From: Ruegeria arenilitoris
GTDB lineage: Bacteria; Pseudomonadota; Alphaproteobacteria; Rhodobacterales; Rhodobacteraceae
Assembly: GCF_013032445.1 (NCBI RefSeq)
Contig: NZ_WQCA01000015.1
Span: 1 to 64,000, forward strand
DNA length: 64,000 nt
Direction: 5' to 3'
Each line of letters begins with the position of its first letter. The first letter of the stretch is position 1. Below the pieces are notes generated by a model, which saw only the letters and a program-made list of their open reading frames with translations, ran no database searches and was not told the DNA's origin. The translations under genes and the position numbers were made by a program. Shown here in pieces: positions 62,628 to 64,000 of this stretch.

Positions 62628-63352
62628 GCGACGCTGCCTTCTGCATCTGACCAACGCGCCTCATAATCGCTCTGTTGTACCGGCGACGGCTTGCGAGCCT
62701 GCAAAGGCTTGCGCAGTAGAAAAGCGAGATACACCGCCGGACTGTTGCTGCGGCGTTTAGCGCGTTTACCGGTCTTGTGAGGATCAGCTATCGACCAAGG
62801 ACGTTTGCGCGGAAGCGAGGGATATTCGAGGCATGTCAGGACTTCATATCCGAGACTTTTGCCGAAATAGCTATAGACGATCTCGGGGCTGAACTGCCAG
62901 AAGCCGTGGCCGAACCACCCGTCTCCGGGTGACATGCCCAAAAAAAGCCCACCGGGCTTGAGCATATTATGGACATTCAAAAACGCCTGCGACGCGTTGA
63001 ACACATGCTCGATTGTACCGCCGTCAAAGATCAGGCTAAACGTCCGGTCAAGCTTTCCGGGGGTTGCCTGGTTCAGATCATGGACGTAGTCGCAGCCCTC
63101 ATAGGCGGTGGCGTCCATGGATTTCATACCTTCGAAACCGATCGCAGCCAGCAGGTCTTCCGCATAGCCTTCAAAGGCACTCTGGTCAGGGCGTGTCCCA
63201 TGGGGCGCTGCGGCAATTTCATCTGCAAGACGATCACGCAGACGCGGTGCGACAAACACTTCTTGTCGCCCTAACATCAAGGTGTCACCCGTAGGACGTT
63301 CCTGCCCGGCAGCTTCGATCAACATCTGCGTACCAGCCCAGTCAATGCCCAT
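62624..63352 (-). CDS. SAM-dependent methyltransferase, class I
   Basis: 242 residues. The methyltransferase type-11/12 core is weak at motif I but clear in FSLIFDGGTIEHVFNASQAF followed by NVHNMLKPGGLFLGMSPGDG and a Trp/Phe-rich GWFGHGFWQFSPEIVYSYFG. The C-terminal tail is basic. It is cotranscribed with the glycosyltransferase gene 61605-62627. It probably modifies a sugar or a lipid-linked intermediate. Confidence 0.78.
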   Translation of the reverse strand: MGIDWAGTQMLIEAAGQERPTGDTLMLGRQEVFVAPRLRDRLADEIAAAPHGTRPDQSAFEGYAEDLLAAIGFEGMKSMDATAYEGCDYVHDLNQATPGKLDRTFSLIFDGGTIEHVFNASQAFLNVHNMLKPGGLFLGMSPGDGWFGHGFWQFSPEIVYSYFGKSLGYEVLTCLEYPSLPRKRPWSIADPHKTGKRAKRRSNSPAVYLAFLLRKPLQARKPSPVQQSDYEARWSDAEGSVA

Positions 63353-63485
63353 GCCACAGCCTCTCTTTTTTATTGCGGCGAAAGTTAAGCCGGTTTATTT
63401 GAAAGGGCAACAATGATAACCGGATTGAAGTTTCTGTTTAGACACCCCTGTCTCGCAAGGGCAATAACACACGGCAAGCCGGTAC

Positions 63486-64000
63486 ATGGTCAATACTCCC
63501 CTTCCCGTTGAAAATGCCACCACGCCTGGCACACTTTTGTTTTCAGCTCAGAAAGACGAAGGGCCGTTCTTGCTGGAATGGATCGCTTATCATCGAGCGA
63601 TCGGGTTTGAGAACATTCTGATCTTCTCGAACAATTGCACCGACGGATCAGACGATCTGCTGGACACGGTTGCCGCAGCAGGGGCCATCACCCATATCCG
63701 TACCAACCCGCGCCCGGATGAAAGTGCTCAGGGCCATGCCGCCACGCTGACCCAGGCGCATCCACTTTATCAGGCGGCAACCTGGGTTTGCTGGATCGAT
63801 AGTGACGAGTTTCTCAATATCCATGCTGGTGCGGGCCATGTCAGCGATCTGATTTCCGCAATAGGTGATGGGCACGGAGCTATGCTGAGTTGGCGGCTTT
63901 TCGGGGATAGTTTCCTGTCAAGCTGGCGACCCGAGCGACTGACAACCGAGGACTTCACGCGCGCCGCCCCTGCTGGCGCGCCGCCAAATCAACCCGTAAA
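63486..64000 (+). CDS. Glycosyltransferase family 2-type protein, N-terminal part (runs off right edge)
   Basis: 171 codons from ATG 63486 remain open to the window end. The sequence has LFSAQKDEGPFLLEWIAYHR, IFSNNCTDGSDDLLDTVAAA and WICWID-type DxDEF in CWIDSDEFLNI, the same set as the other three glycosyltransferases. Upstream, 63353-63485 is a divergent promoter region. The start lacks a strong ribosome site. Confidence 0.8.
   Translation, partial: MVNTPLPVENATTPGTLLFSAQKDEGPFLLEWIAYHRAIGFENILIFSNNCTDGSDDLLDTVAAAGAITHIRTNPRPDESAQGHAATLTQAHPLYQAATWVCWIDSDEFLNIHAGAGHVSDLISAIGDGHGAMLSWRLFGDSFLSSWRPERLTTEDFTRAAPAGAPPNQPV

Overview
The window looks like chromosomal DNA of a methylotrophic alphaproteobacterium of the Rhodobacteraceae (Roseobacter group). 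This rests on moderately high GC, long overlapping operons, and a nearly complete set of genes for C1 oxidation and serine-cycle assimilation: XoxF methanol dehydrogenase, glutathione-dependent formaldehyde oxidation, pqqABCDE, malate thiokinase, serine-glyoxylate aminotransferase and hydroxypyruvate reductase. No rRNA, tRNA or CRISPR was seen.

Layout. (1) 1-4511, minus strand: serine-cycle operon sga-mtkA-mtkB-hprA with the start of glyA running off the left edge. It faces a LuxR-type regulator with a degenerate receiver (4730-5359) across an intergenic region packed with inverted repeats; a second class-V aminotransferase follows. (2) 7191-12943: a YbaK-type deacylase and the stress operon prkA-yeaH-ycgB(spoVR). 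(3) 12944-14392: a scar made of an IS3-type orfA relic abutting a decayed polyamine-type binding protein. (4) 14581-21521: secreted protein, MoxR ATPase, DUF58, VWA, VWA, TPR-like and BatD-like genes, resembling the mxaRSACKL/Bat maturation module. (5) 21632-25776: response regulator, FIST-domain sensor and hybrid histidine kinase, similar in plan to FlhR/FlhS and to the regulators of PQQ ethanol oxidation. (6) 25824-38950: the oxidation core: two fused SoxYZ-like carriers, a Zn hydrolase, formaldehyde dehydrogenase, formylglutathione hydrolase, cytochromes, xoxF-xoxG-xoxJ, a CxxxCW protein, a beta-propeller protein and an MxaD-like protein. (7) 39239-44467: a transport operon starting with PedA1/PedA2-like (lanthanide ABC system) genes and continuing with two small secreted proteins and a NitT-type ABC transporter. 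(8) 44472-51551, minus strand: PedB/PedC-like ABC genes, a histidine kinase and an OmpR regulator, then pqqABCDE. (9) 51733-54226: soxY, soxZ, a c-type cytochrome and a flavocytochrome c flavoprotein. (10) 54236-64000: IS5 and possible IS6 relics, then a surface-glycan region with four related glycosyltransferases, a GT61, a sulfotransferase and two methyltransferases.

Working together: methanol (or another alcohol) is oxidised in the periplasm by lanthanide/PQQ-dependent XoxF, passing electrons to XoxG and a second cytochrome. Formaldehyde is taken by glutathione to formate (flhA, fghA), and carbon enters the serine cycle. PQQ synthesis, probable lanthanide import and several regulators are encoded beside it. 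Two short DNA signals tie parts of the cluster together: a GATTCTTA-N5-TAAGAA palindrome upstream of both the PedA1-like operon and pqqA, and an identical 11-base element upstream of flhA and xoxF.
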